A stretch of 64,000 bases of DNA. Source: DATFVA01 sp963800255. Its GTDB lineage: Bacteria; Bacteroidota; Ignavibacteria; Ignavibacteriales; Ignavibacteriaceae. Made by a program: the position numbers and the translations under genes. The notes under the pieces were generated by a model, which saw nothing but the letters and a program-made list of their open reading frames with translations, was not told where the DNA came from and ran no database searches. Of this stretch, positions 27,853 through 37,457 are shown piece after piece; the first letter of the stretch is position 1; every line of letters begins with the position of its first letter. The stretch is from assembly GCA_963800255.1 (NCBI GenBank), contig CAWDAK010000011.1:124001-188000 (forward strand), in the 5' to 3' direction.

Positions 27853-29070
27853 TTAAATTTCTACAGCGGTAACGCTTTCAGTATGCATTACCTTTTCCAG
27901 GGCGTCTTTCAGATCATTGACAATATCATCGACATTTTCAATACCGACCGACAACCTTACTAAACCATCAGTTATCTCGGCTGCCTCCCTGGCTTCTTTT
28001 CCCATCGAAAAATGAGTCATACTCGCCGGATGCTGAATCAGGCTTTCCACTCCACCAAGGCTTACAGCCAGCTGACAAAGATTTACAGAATTCATGAGCA
28101 CTTTTCCGGCTTCAAATCCTCCCTTAAGCTCAAAGGTGATCATTCCTCCGGGACCTTTATGCTGTTTCTGGCCGATTTCATACTGCGGATGGCTTTTTAA
28201 GCCTGGATATTTTATCCATTTTATCGCAGGATGTTTTTCCAGCCATTCTGCTATCTTCTGTGCACTACTGCAATGCCGTTCCATCCTTATGGAAAGGGTT
28301 TTTAACCCTCTGTGAACAAGGAAAGAATTAAAGGGGTCTATCACTCCGCCGGTCTGGTTTAATGTTTTACGGAATTGAACGTAAGTTTCCTCATTTTTTA
28401 CAACAATGATACCGCCGACTACATCGGCGTGTCCATTTAAGAACTTTGTAAGGCTGTGCATTACAACATCGGCACCGAGAGCGAGCGGAGTTTGAAGAGC
28501 GGGACTCATAAAGGTGTTATCAACAACAACTTTAGCATTATTATTATGAGCAATTTCTGAAATAGCTTTCAAATCTGAAATACAAAGGGTCGGGTTACCC
28601 GGTGTTTCTATATAAACTACCTTAGTATTTTTTTTAATTGCATTAAGAACATTTTCAGGATTGGAAGTATCGACGAAGGTTGTCTCTACTCCGAATTTTT
28701 TCATTATAGTGTTAAGAAGTGTCGTAGTCGGCCCGTATACAGCCGAAGAACATACAACATGATCACCGGCCTGGGTAAGACTGGCAAAAATCGTATGAAC
28801 AGCAGCCATACCGCTTCCGCATCCGAGTGCTTTGTGTCCACCCTCAAGCTCTGCTATTGCATTTTCCATTGCTTCAACGGTCGGGTTAAGCATCCTGGTA
28901 TATATGTAGCCTTTCTGCTTTCCTGCAAATAATGAGGCACCATGCTCGGCGGATTCAAATTTAAAAGTTGATGTTTGATATATTGGCGGAACTACAGAAC
29001 CAAATTCATATTCATCAATTCCTGCGTGAACGCATTTGGTCTGGAAATCCTGTTTTGAATGGTTTTTCAT
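27853..29070 (-). CDS. Cys/Met metabolism PLP-dependent enzyme (methionine gamma-lyase / cystathionine gamma-synthase type)
   Basis: A 405-residue fold-type I PLP enzyme. It starts FQTKCVHAGIDEYEFGSVVPPIYQTSTF and has YTRMLNPT (phosphate site), GSGMAAVHT, the tyrosine in SAVYGPTTTLL, the aspartate in VVVDNTFMSP, and the PLP lysine in HSLTKFLNGHADVVGG. The substrate-carboxylate arginine is in DGLVRLSVGIEN. The residue after VYG is proline where characterised methionine gamma-lyases have cysteine, which argues slightly against a strict methionine lyase. Cystathionine gamma-synthase, cystathionine gamma-lyase and O-acetylhomoserine sulfhydrylase remain possible. It is a single gene. Confidence 0.88.
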   Translation of the reverse strand: MKNHSKQDFQTKCVHAGIDEYEFGSVVPPIYQTSTFKFESAEHGASLFAGKQKGYIYTRMLNPTVEAMENAIAELEGGHKALGCGSGMAAVHTIFASLTQAGDHVVCSSAVYGPTTTLLNTIMKKFGVETTFVDTSNPENVLNAIKKNTKVVYIETPGNPTLCISDLKAISEIAHNNNAKVVVDNTFMSPALQTPLALGADVVMHSLTKFLNGHADVVGGIIVVKNEETYVQFRKTLNQTGGVIDPFNSFLVHRGLKTLSIRMERHCSSAQKIAEWLEKHPAIKWIKYPGLKSHPQYEIGQKQHKGPGGMITFELKGGFEAGKVLMNSVNLCQLAVSLGGVESLIQHPASMTHFSMGKEAREAAEITDGLVRLSVGIENVDDIVNDLKDALEKVMHTESVTAVEI

Positions 29071-29174
29071 TTTAATCTCTCCCTGAATAACTCCTAACGG
29101 AGGGTAATTAACATTAATTCAATAATTAGCTCTTCAAAATTACGTTTATTGGCAGAGAAAATGAAATTTTGGTT

Positions 29175-29267
29175 GATCCTCTACAGGATCCGGGGGGTAT
29201 GACGGGTTCTTTGGGTTACAATATTGTAGATATCTCCCAGGGCCGGAATTAAAATTTTCCGACCCTG
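29175..29267. repeat. Palindromic intergenic region related to the 35.7-35.9 kb repeats
   Basis: GATCCT-CTAC-AGGATC forms a perfect dyad at 29175-29190. A TACAATATTGTA dyad lies near 29218-29229, and a longer hairpin CAGGG-C-CGGAA with TTCCG-A-CCCTG is at 29238-29267. The first two resemble the ATCCTCGTAGAGGAT hairpin plus ATTGTAG end seen three times at 35711-35906. The region lies between the PLP-enzyme start and the end of the RND operon; the last hairpin lacks a T-run on either side. Confidence 0.6.
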
Positions 29268-29283
29268 AAAGCGAATAAACAGA

Positions 29284-32200
29284 TTAGTTTTCTTCAGGCT
29301 GAAGCTGCTGAGATACCGGAAGAACTTGATTACCTTTATTTTTTCTGAAGATTTTCCTGACGAAGGCAGAAATGCTTTCTTTCCACAATTCCGCTCTCAT
29401 ATAAATTACCGGAACCAGCACGAGTGTAAGGAACATCGAGCTTATCAAGCCTCCGATAATAGCCCAGGCAAGTCCCGATTTCCATTCAGAGCCTGAGTCT
29501 GTAGCTATTGCAAGAGGCAGCATGCCTATAACCATCGCTGTAGTAGTCATCAGGATGGGTCTTATCCTGCTCTTTCCGGCCTCAATCAGAGCATCATAAG
29601 AATTCATTCCGTCTTCTCTCCTTTTCTGATTAGCACGGTCAACCAGCAGGATGGCATTTTTACCTACAAGTCCTATGAGCATAATAATTCCGAGAATGGA
29701 GAAGATGCTTAATGACTTCATAGTTAAAGCCAGCGCAAGCAGGGCTCCCACCATTGCCACAGGGATTGAGAACAATACCACGAACGGATAAAGGTATGAA
29801 TCATACAAAGCTATCATAACCATATAAACGAAAAGAATGGCTGCAAGCATGGCTAGTCCAAGATCGCCAAATGATTCCGACTGGTTCTTAAGATCACCTT
29901 CATATGCAACATCTACACCCGGAGGCAGTAAACCAGCGTTTATTTCTTTCTGGATATCCTGACCTATGCTTCCACTGGGTCTTCCGTTAACCTGCGAGAA
30001 AACCGTGATTGAGTTTATCCTGTTTCTTCTCTGCAGCTTGGTTGGTCCTGTTGTCTGGAAAACATCGGCAAACTGCTGAAGCTGAATAAGTTCTCCCTTA
30101 TTATTCATAAATGTCAGGTCCTTCACATCAGATATTCTTGATCGGTCGAACTTATCAAGGGCAATACGAAGATCATAATCATCATCACCATCTCTGAACT
30201 TTGAATCATCATCACCGCTTAGAGCCACTCTCAACGCGGAACCTACTTCAGCAACATTCAATCCAAGTTCAGCCATTTTCGCCCTGTCAACTTCTATCCT
30301 TGTTTCGGGTTTACCGTCTTCAGAGGAAAGCCGGACATCTGCCGTCCCGGGAATTTTCTTTAAGGCAGATACCAGTTTATCAGCTCCCTGTTTAACAAGT
30401 TCCCTGCTGGGTCCGGAAACTATAAGCTGAATTGGGGTCTGGTTGGCAGTACCAAAAATACCAATCGGGTTAACCCTTGCTTTTACACCAGGGATCTTCA
30501 TAGCTTCTCTTTTTATAATATCACCAATATCATCGGTGCTTTTTTCTCTCCTGTCTTTAGGAACAAGAGCAACATCAATCTCGGAAGCATTATTAGATGA
30601 TTGTCCCAGCAATCCTTCATTAGAGGCTCCTACTGTAACGAAAGTATTTCTTACCTCGGGAATATTATTGATATACTTTTCTACCTTCTGGGTAACATAG
30701 TTTGTATTTTCAATAGAAGACCCAGCCGGCATCTCCAGGATGACTGCGAACTCACCGCGGTCTGATTGGGTGATAAACTCACTTCCTATAAATCCTGCCG
30801 GGATAAGTGTAAAGGAAGCAAAGAATAGAACTATGGTTAGTGATATCACCTTCCACCTGTTATGCAGTGCCCACTTTAACACGCTCAGGTAATGTGCAAC
30901 GACCTTATTAAAAGTGTTTTCGAACCATATCGTAAAACGACCAATCACTGTGCGTTTGGTCAGTTTTTCAAGTTTGCCTATCCTTGATGCCAGCAGAGGG
31001 GTTACAGTAAACGAAACGAAAAGAGAAAGCAAAGTTGCAATCACAACCACTACAGCAAACTGGCGGATAATATTGCCTACCAGTCCGCCTGTTAATGCAA
31101 GAGGTACGAATACCACAATATCCACCATTGTAATTGCCAGGGCAGCAAATCCAATTTCATTTCTGCCTTTAAGTGCTGCTTCCCTCTTATTCTCACCTTT
31201 CTCAAGATGATGGTGAATATTCTCAAGCACCACTATGGAGTCATCCACAAGTATACCCACTATCAGCGATAAACCGAGAAGGGTCATAAGGTTAAGTGTG
31301 AACCCGAAGGCATACATCACTATAAAAGTTGATATCATTGAAGCAGGGATCGCGAGCATCACTATGAAAGAATCCCGCATACTATGCAGAAATAGCAGCA
31401 TGACTATTGCCACGAGTACAACTGCAAGGGCCAGATCAAACTTAACTCCATTTGCAGCATCGATAGTAAATTGTGAACCATCCTGGGCAATATTAAATGA
31501 TACTCCCTGAGCTTTGTAATCCAGTTCCATCTTAGCAACTTCGGCCCGAACCAGCTTGCTCACTTCAACTGCATTAGCGTCAGTCTGTTTCTGAACCAGT
31601 ACACCGACGGAAGGGATATTATTAATTCTGTTTAGCATGCTCATATCTTTTGTACCATCATAAACTTCAGCAACATCATCAAGGTGAATGTCACTTCCGT
31701 CTCTTGTACGTGCAACAACAAGGTTCTTCAATGCATCTATCGAACTGAATTTACCTGCTATCCTTACGATAAGCTGTTCCTTACTGTTCTCAACTTTACC
31801 AGTCGGGAAATCCAGGTTGGATGATTTAATGGCCTGTGTTACCTGGAGTATGGAAAGACCATATCCGCGGAGCTCATCTGCATTAAGATTTACTCTTATT
31901 TCTCTCTCATCTCCGCCTACGAGGGTTATCTGTCCAACGCCCTGTATTTTCGCCAGTCTTGGTTGAATCCTGTCTTTTATAAACTGGTAGAATTCCGTTG
32001 AGGGCATTTTACTGGTAACGCCCATTCTAAGTACAGGAATTTCATCCAGAGCAAATTTTGAGATCGTCGGCGGTTTTGCATCCGAGGGAAGCCTGGTGAG
32101 AACCTCATTCACTTTCCTCTGAGCGTTCTGCAAAGCGATATCAACATCGGCCGACTGGTTGAACTGAATCATAACGAACGATACTCCCTCTGAAGAAGTA

Positions 32201-32445
32201 GAGTTAACGTTATCGATTTCATCTAGAGTAGATATAGCATCTTCGATCGGTTTTGTCACCGAAGTCTCAACCTCATTAGGTGAAGCACCGGGATAAACCG
32301 TTGCAATAGTAATTACAGGGGGTGTTATTTTCGGAAGCAGCTCATAATCGAGCTGAGTATAACTATAAATACCAAGTACCGTCAGCGCAGCAAATATTAC
32401 AACAATCAGCGTAGGTCTTTTTATGGCTAATTCGGTTATTGTCAT
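29284..32445 (-). CDS. RND efflux pump inner-membrane permease, HAE-1 type
   Basis: Proton-driven multidrug efflux trimer subunit, 1053 residues, the standard RND size. Helix 1 is at about 12-30, the porter domain to about 330, helices 2-6, a second porter domain, and helices 7-12. The proton-relay aspartates are in GILVDDSIVVLENI (helix 4) and the relay lysine in GLVGKNAILLVDRANQ (helix 10), which indicates a hydrophobic/amphiphilic drug pump rather than a heavy-metal pump. It is the last gene of a minus-strand operon TetR, TolC-like, fusion protein, RND. It follows the fusion gene by 11 bp. Substrates cannot be predicted. Confidence 0.95.
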   Translation of the reverse strand: MTITELAIKRPTLIVVIFAALTVLGIYSYTQLDYELLPKITPPVITIATVYPGASPNEVETSVTKPIEDAISTLDEIDNVNSTSSEGVSFVMIQFNQSADVDIALQNAQRKVNEVLTRLPSDAKPPTISKFALDEIPVLRMGVTSKMPSTEFYQFIKDRIQPRLAKIQGVGQITLVGGDEREIRVNLNADELRGYGLSILQVTQAIKSSNLDFPTGKVENSKEQLIVRIAGKFSSIDALKNLVVARTRDGSDIHLDDVAEVYDGTKDMSMLNRINNIPSVGVLVQKQTDANAVEVSKLVRAEVAKMELDYKAQGVSFNIAQDGSQFTIDAANGVKFDLALAVVLVAIVMLLFLHSMRDSFIVMLAIPASMISTFIVMYAFGFTLNLMTLLGLSLIVGILVDDSIVVLENIHHHLEKGENKREAALKGRNEIGFAALAITMVDIVVFVPLALTGGLVGNIIRQFAVVVVIATLLSLFVSFTVTPLLASRIGKLEKLTKRTVIGRFTIWFENTFNKVVAHYLSVLKWALHNRWKVISLTIVLFFASFTLIPAGFIGSEFITQSDRGEFAVILEMPAGSSIENTNYVTQKVEKYINNIPEVRNTFVTVGASNEGLLGQSSNNASEIDVALVPKDRREKSTDDIGDIIKREAMKIPGVKARVNPIGIFGTANQTPIQLIVSGPSRELVKQGADKLVSALKKIPGTADVRLSSEDGKPETRIEVDRAKMAELGLNVAEVGSALRVALSGDDDSKFRDGDDDYDLRIALDKFDRSRISDVKDLTFMNNKGELIQLQQFADVFQTTGPTKLQRRNRINSITVFSQVNGRPSGSIGQDIQKEINAGLLPPGVDVAYEGDLKNQSESFGDLGLAMLAAILFVYMVMIALYDSYLYPFVVLFSIPVAMVGALLALALTMKSLSIFSILGIIMLIGLVGKNAILLVDRANQKRREDGMNSYDALIEAGKSRIRPILMTTTAMVIGMLPLAIATDSGSEWKSGLAWAIIGGLISSMFLTLVLVPVIYMRAELWKESISAFVRKIFRKNKGNQVLPVSQQLQPEEN

Positions 32446-32456
32446 TTTTTAATCTC

Positions 32457-33512
32457 CTAATCCTGGTTTATTACATAAACTGCGGTGTTTTCTTCAAGAT
32501 TATTTTGTCCGTTCACAACAACTTTATCTCCGCTATTTAATCCCTTTAGAACTTCCAGGTTATTATTGTAAGTGCTGCCCACGGTAATATTTTGTAAATG
32601 AACTATACCATTCTCCACAATAAATACCTGGGGATTTTTAATACTTCCCAAAAGAGCATCACGGGAAACAATGAGTCGTGGTTCGGATGCCTTTGACACA
32701 AAGCTCACCTTACCGAACATCCCTGATTTTAACGGGTGTTCTTTACTGTTTACCAGTGATATTTCAACCTGGTAATTATGAGCCTGGTCGCCCTTATCGC
32801 TGATGGTAGAAATAGTACCGGTAAACTGTACGCCGGGATAAACATTAGTTGTTACAGTTACTTTGTCACCTTTGCTGAGAGAGAAAACATCTTTCTCAGC
32901 TACTCCGACTTTCACTTTAAGCCTGGAGATATCCACAATATTTGCAACCGGCATATTTTTGCTCACATAGGTACCCATATCCACGTCCCTGGAGGTTACT
33001 ATACCGGATATAGGAGCGGTTATTTTTGTATTCTCATATTCTTTTTTTGCGGCAACAAATTGTGACTGTGCATTATAGTAAGCCAGCTTTGATTGTTCAT
33101 ACTGAACATCAGAGACTGATTTATTTTTATATAATACACTATACCTCTCAAAATCTTTTTTGGATTTCTCGAAGTTTACCTGTGCTGTTTGATATGCACT
33201 TTCTTTCAGTTCATCATCAAGCTGTGCAATAACAGCACCCGCCTGCTTATAATCTCCCACATTGGCGAATATTCCGGTTATTTTTCCCTGTGCCTCGGAA
33301 ATAACCCGGACATCATTCTCACCCACAATAGTCCCTACCAGTTCTATATCATTTGACACTTCTTTCTTTTCAACCTGAGACACTGTTATAGGGTAAGCAC
33401 TGATCTTATCGTTCTTAGCTTTTGCTTCAAGCTGAGAACGGTTATTAAGGAGTACCAGTATCAATACTGCAAAAAGAACAAACGAGATAATGTAATACTT
33501 TAGCTTTTTCAT
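32457..33512 (-). CDS. RND efflux membrane-fusion protein
   Basis: A 351-residue periplasmic adaptor with an N-terminal anchor (YYIISFVLFAVLILVLL). Short lipoyl halves (VRVISEAQGKITGIFANVGD and ENTKITAPISGIVTSRDVD) flank a helical hairpin. A beta-barrel and a membrane-proximal domain follow (KVVVNGQNNLEENTAVYVI). It joins the RND permease encoded 11 bp downstream to the TolC-like channel encoded 18 bp upstream. It is shorter than the MacA-like adaptor at 3600 and has no cytoplasmic tail, which fits RND partnership. Confidence 0.93.
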   Translation of the reverse strand: MKKLKYYIISFVLFAVLILVLLNNRSQLEAKAKNDKISAYPITVSQVEKKEVSNDIELVGTIVGENDVRVISEAQGKITGIFANVGDYKQAGAVIAQLDDELKESAYQTAQVNFEKSKKDFERYSVLYKNKSVSDVQYEQSKLAYYNAQSQFVAAKKEYENTKITAPISGIVTSRDVDMGTYVSKNMPVANIVDISRLKVKVGVAEKDVFSLSKGDKVTVTTNVYPGVQFTGTISTISDKGDQAHNYQVEISLVNSKEHPLKSGMFGKVSFVSKASEPRLIVSRDALLGSIKNPQVFIVENGIVHLQNITVGSTYNNNLEVLKGLNSGDKVVVNGQNNLEENTAVYVINQD

Positions 33513-33530
33513 ATTATATGCCCTCTATAT

Positions 33531-34850
33531 TTATTTACCAATTGATTTTTCTAAACCTGCTTTAGCAAGCTCATAATCTGCCAGCGCCTGTATATAGTTT
33601 GTTTTTGCCTGAAGTAAGGCAAATTCCGCATCCAGCAAATCTGAGTTTAATGCAAGACCATTCTTAAATGTTTCATTAGTAACACGATAGTTTTCCTCTG
33701 ACTGCTGAACGCTTTGATCTGAGGCCAGTACCTTCTCTTTCGCTTTTAACAAGTAGAGGTAATTCTGAGTTACTTCGAGACTAATGCCGTCTTTCAAACT
33801 TTTATATCCATCCTTTACCTGCTCCAGTTGAGCTTCAGCCTGCTTCGTCTGATCACTCGTTGCCAGCCAGTTCCATATATCCCATGACAGTCCCACGCTC
33901 ACATCCCAGGTTGCATTGAATTTATCCTCTGCAGGAAAAATCCTCTGGTTGGGCCTGGCATAATAATAATTGCCTGCAAGGTATATCTGGGGATACCAGC
34001 CGGATTCGGCCATAGTAACACCGCTTTCACCAGCCTTAAGCCGGTAATCCATAGCTTTTAGTTCAGGCCTGTTATCCATTGCCTCCTGCATAAGCTGATC
34101 AATATCGGGGGCGTTATCATCTTCTAACACGACATCAGTCTGCACTGCGATATCTGTTGAAAGCGGCAGTCCTATCACGTTGTTCAGGTTACTCTTTGCC
34201 AGCTTAACACCGTTATCAGCATCTATCTGGCGGAGTCTCGCTTCGGCAAGCTGCACCTGAACTTTTAATACATCATTCTTTGTTGTAATTCCGTTTTCAT
34301 AAAAATTCTTTACATCAGAGAGATGAGCTTTAATGAGATCAATGTTTTCGTCAACTACACTTTTTACCTTGGTTACTTTGAATAATCCCCAGTATGCATT
34401 TTTTATATCATAGACAAGCTGCTGTTCATCTTTAGTGTACTCCTGTTTCTGTGCTTCATAAGTGTATTCTGCAATATTTGAGCTGCTTGATAACTTAAAG
34501 CCTGTGAAAAGTGGCTGCTGAAGAGAAAGCTTAATATTATAGTTATTCACTATCGAAGGCTGAATATCAAAATTGCCGAAAGGTGTAGTCAGGATAAAAG
34601 GATCAATTTCACTTAATCGGGTATAAGAAGCGTTTAACTTTAATGACGGGAGCCTGTAAGTATTGACCTCGCTCCACCTTGCTTCCGCGTAATTAACTTT
34701 CATCTGAGATGAATGTATCAACTCACTGTTCTTTAGTCCTATTTGTATACTCTCTTCCAGGGTCAGACTGCGTGATTCCTGTGCGAATGAATTAACGAAT
34801 AAAATTCCTGAGAAGAGAAATATTAAAATCCCTGTAAATCCGGATTTCAT
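33531..34850 (-). CDS. TolC-like outer-membrane efflux protein
   Basis: A 439-residue outer-membrane factor. The signal peptide (GFTGILIFLFSGILFVNSFAQ) is followed by two related halves of long helices and strands. Family landmarks are the first repeat helix LTLEESIQIGLKNSELIHS, the NVIGLPL turn region (SNLNNVIGLPLSTDI) and the second-half signature NYLYLLKAKEKVLASDQSVQQSEENYRV, seen in short pieces. It is the only TolC-type gene in the window, so it may also serve the MacAB-like pump at 0.5-4.8 kb. Its start touches the TetR stop codon by one base. Confidence 0.92.
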   Translation of the reverse strand: MKSGFTGILIFLFSGILFVNSFAQESRSLTLEESIQIGLKNSELIHSSQMKVNYAEARWSEVNTYRLPSLKLNASYTRLSEIDPFILTTPFGNFDIQPSIVNNYNIKLSLQQPLFTGFKLSSSSNIAEYTYEAQKQEYTKDEQQLVYDIKNAYWGLFKVTKVKSVVDENIDLIKAHLSDVKNFYENGITTKNDVLKVQVQLAEARLRQIDADNGVKLAKSNLNNVIGLPLSTDIAVQTDVVLEDDNAPDIDQLMQEAMDNRPELKAMDYRLKAGESGVTMAESGWYPQIYLAGNYYYARPNQRIFPAEDKFNATWDVSVGLSWDIWNWLATSDQTKQAEAQLEQVKDGYKSLKDGISLEVTQNYLYLLKAKEKVLASDQSVQQSEENYRVTNETFKNGLALNSDLLDAEFALLQAKTNYIQALADYELAKAGLEKSIGK

Positions 34851-35491
34851 TACTGATTTTCTCCTTTACTATTTTCTTCAATATTATATGATAAATACTC
34901 GTGACGCCCCTCTTCTGTTAGTATTCCCTCAAATATTATCCTGATAACAGCATCGAAAACCTGGTTTGCTGAATATGGAAGCTGGCTTAATGTTTCAGGA
35001 TTTATCATTCCCTGTATGGCATGTAAATAAAAAAGTAATATGAGCTGCCGGTCGATGTCTTTTCTGAAAACTCCCGTCTCTACCCCCTCATTAATAAAGG
35101 TGGAGAATCTTTTAACCGCATTCGCTTTCCGGAAATCATGTATTTCCTTCCAGACTTCAGGAATGTTTTTGTGAAGATCTTCAAGCAGCGGTCCCTGAAG
35201 TTTTGTTGTCTGCTTGCCGATAAAATTCATTACTGACTTAAGTTTATCCATAAAGTCCATCTCTTCATTATTCCAAACAGAGTCTATGTGATCATCAATT
35301 GAACATTTCATCGAGGTTACCATTTCTTTCACTAGAGATTCCTTTCCCGGAAAGAATTTGTACAGAGTCTTTTTGCTCATCCCTAGACTTGCGGCAATCT
35401 CGTCCATAGTAACCTTGGAGTATCCGAATTGAATGAACAACTGTTCTGCCTGGTTCAGGATTCTCTCTCTGATCTCTTTCTCTTCGTGCAT
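34850..35491 (-). CDS. TetR-family transcriptional regulator of the efflux operon
   Basis: A 213-residue repressor-type protein. The N-terminal helix-turn-helix reads FGYSKVTMDEIAASLGMSKKTLYKFF, a canonical TetR DNA-binding domain. The remaining 150 residues are a helical ligand-binding and dimer domain with no recognised ligand signature. It is the first gene of the RND operon and shares one base with the TolC-like gene, so it probably represses its own operon and is released by a pump substrate. Palindromic GTTTCC/GGAAAC sequences lie just upstream. Confidence 0.92.
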   Translation of the reverse strand: MHEEKEIRERILNQAEQLFIQFGYSKVTMDEIAASLGMSKKTLYKFFPGKESLVKEMVTSMKCSIDDHIDSVWNNEEMDFMDKLKSVMNFIGKQTTKLQGPLLEDLHKNIPEVWKEIHDFRKANAVKRFSTFINEGVETGVFRKDIDRQLILLFYLHAIQGMINPETLSQLPYSANQVFDAVIRIIFEGILTEEGRHEYLSYNIEENSKGENQ

Positions 35492-35542
35492 CTTTTTCCT
35501 TTTCTCCTTTTATTGCTCCGAAAAACTGGATTAGTTTATTTA

Positions 35543-35622
35543 GTTTCCATTCAGAGTCAAAAAAAACAGATTCTATATCTGTTGTTTTCCAAAAGGAAAC
35601 TCATATTGTTTTTTCGGTTTCC
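35543..35622. promoter_or_regulatory. Candidate TetR operator region
   Basis: Repeated GTTTCC-type boxes occur at 35543-35548, in the dyad GTTTTCCAAAAGGAAAC at 35584-35600, and at 35617-35622. They lie 50-130 bp upstream of the TetR start in the 415-bp gap before the amidase gene. The dyad with TTTCC/GGAAA arms is the sort of site a TetR dimer binds. Assignment is by position and symmetry only. Confidence 0.4.
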
Positions 35623-35710
35623 AAATGTAAGTTATGGAAGGATAATATCCAAATTAATTCTTATGAACGGCAACAGTATGTGTGATCCGGTTCATATATA
35701 TAATAATAGA

Positions 35711-35906
35711 ATATCTAAAATGTCCCGGAAAAAATCCTCGTATAGGATCCATTATTGTAGATTAATGCTGGTTGGTAAGAGGATTGTGGTCACAATAATA
35801 GGACATCTACAATGCCCCGGCCAAAATCCTCGTATAGGATCCATTATCGTAGAAAGAGTCCGGTCTGAAACAAAAATCATCCTCGTAGAGGATCCAATTA
35901 TTGTAG
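35711..35906. repeat. Three copies of a ~50-bp palindromic repeat
   Basis: Copies at 35711-35760 and 35803-35852 match at 44 of 50 positions. A third, partly diverged copy is at about 35863-35906. Each holds a small hairpin, ATCCT-CGTAT-AGGAT in the first two and ATCCTC-GTA-GAGGAT in the third, and ends in ATT(A/G/C)TTGTAG-like sequence; copy two begins CTACAAT, so the ends form inverted repeats. The cluster ends at the stop codon of the amidase gene. A related sequence is at 29175. Confidence 0.85.
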
Positions 35907-37457
35907 TCAGTTGTTTTCAAGGGACGATTCGTAGAATTTTTTGTAATTTTTGATCGAATTGAAGATAGCTTCGGCTATTTTTTCCTGTCCCTTTTTGCCG
36001 GAAATATATTTCGCATCGTGACGATTCGAAATGAAGCCGGTTTCAACCAGTACACTGGGCATTGATGCACCCACAAGCACATAAAAACCCGCCTGCTTCA
36101 CACCCCTGGACGGGATATCTGTCTGCAGGGCATAATTTTTATCAACAAGCTCTGAAAACCTTTCCGAGTACCTCATATAAGTAGAATGAGCCATGCTTAC
36201 CAGGATAAAATTCTCATCGGTGAGTTTCTCATACCGTTTAGGATTTTCTTCGTATTCTATCACGCTGTTTTCTCTTTCAGCTATAGAGATTGCCTCTTTC
36301 GTTCTTCCCGGTCTCAAAAGGTAAACCTCAAACCCGCTTGCATCAGTCGGCTTCTTAGGAGTTGAATTACAGTGGATTGATATAAACAGCTTGCCGTCAT
36401 TCTCATTGGCTATTTTTCCACGCCTGTAAAGTTCAACGAAGGTGTCGTTCTTTCTTGTGTATACTACCTTAACGTCTTTCATTTCCTTCTCTATCAAACG
36501 ACCCAGTGCAAGTGTTACTGCCAGGTTAACATCTTTCTCCTTAACTCCGTTCACCCCTATCGCGCCGGCATCCTTACCTCCATGACCAGCGTCAAGAACG
36601 ATAACATCAAACTTCCACTTTTCCTTATTTTTATCATTATCAGTAGTACTGGAAAACACCTTATTATGAATTGCAATGAGAATATCCCTGCTTGCGTCAA
36701 CGTTCAGAACTTCACTGGTGGAATAATCCTTGCCTACCGAAAATTCAAACTGTGTATCGGGACCTATATTCTTAATGTTGACATCTTTTACAATTCCTTT
36801 ACCGTTCACAGATGAAAGTTTGCTTAGATCCGCATTCACCCTACGGAAAATGATTGTCAGGAGCCCGTTTTTATAGCTGCTGTAATAGGAAGGTATACGC
36901 TTATTAGATTTAACCCTTATAAGGGTTCCGTTTGCTTTCTGTTCAATCTTGAGTCCGGTGATGTTTACTTTAGCGGTTGTCTCATCGGGAATTTCATCCG
37001 GCAGCTGTCCCCGTACAGCCATCCGTCTGCTGCTCTCTATTACAATATCCTGCCCCGAAGCCTCTCTGAGAATATTAATAGCGTAGCGGAGAGGAATGTA
37101 GATATTATTGTTCAATATGTACGTAGAGGTTGGAAGCTGAAATATTTTTTCAGTTTTATTATCCTTTGAAGTAAGGATAAGAAATGGATTCTGACCGGTT
37201 ATTTTAAGATTATGCTTTGGATATTTAAGTTCTATTTTCTTAGTCTCATCATTTATATAATACGACGCGGATGTTGCATCAGCAAAATGATTTATAGAAA
37301 AATAGATTATCCCCTGCCTTATATAAACAGGGATGTAGCTGGTTCCTTTTGAGGTATTAAGAACGATCTCATCTGCATTCTGTGCAAATATTAAAAACTG
37401 AAAGGATATTAAAAGGCTAACTATAAAATAAAATGACCGCATATTCCATATTTTCAT
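35907..37457 (-). CDS. N-acetylmuramoyl-L-alanine amidase (Amidase_3) with N-terminal beta-rich domain
   Basis: A 516-residue zinc amidase that cleaves the stem peptide from peptidoglycan sugar in the periplasm. It has a signal peptide (FYFIVSLLISFQFLIFAQ), about 250 residues of beta-rich sequence that may hold a copper-amine-oxidase-N-like and an AMIN-like part, and then the catalytic domain. The domain shows VLDAGHGGKDAGA (first zinc His), GVKEKDVNL (Glu), FISIHCNS (second His) and VLVETGFISN (catalytic Glu). All key residues are present. It follows the methyltransferase gene directly (stop and start adjacent). The role is cell separation or wall turnover. Confidence 0.92.
   Translation of the reverse strand: MKIWNMRSFYFIVSLLISFQFLIFAQNADEIVLNTSKGTSYIPVYIRQGIIYFSINHFADATSASYYINDETKKIELKYPKHNLKITGQNPFLILTSKDNKTEKIFQLPTSTYILNNNIYIPLRYAINILREASGQDIVIESSRRMAVRGQLPDEIPDETTAKVNITGLKIEQKANGTLIRVKSNKRIPSYYSSYKNGLLTIIFRRVNADLSKLSSVNGKGIVKDVNIKNIGPDTQFEFSVGKDYSTSEVLNVDASRDILIAIHNKVFSSTTDNDKNKEKWKFDVIVLDAGHGGKDAGAIGVNGVKEKDVNLAVTLALGRLIEKEMKDVKVVYTRKNDTFVELYRRGKIANENDGKLFISIHCNSTPKKPTDASGFEVYLLRPGRTKEAISIAERENSVIEYEENPKRYEKLTDENFILVSMAHSTYMRYSERFSELVDKNYALQTDIPSRGVKQAGFYVLVGASMPSVLVETGFISNRHDAKYISGKKGQEKIAEAIFNSIKNYKKFYESSLENN

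Noticed and set aside
35711..35906. CRISPR array
   Set aside because: Only three copies, spacing unequal, repeats diverged and palindromic with defined ends, no cas genes nearby.
35429..35953. 174-codon plus-strand frame across the TetR upstream region
   Set aside because: It runs through the palindromic repeats and both gene ends; no ribosome binding site and no recognisable domain.
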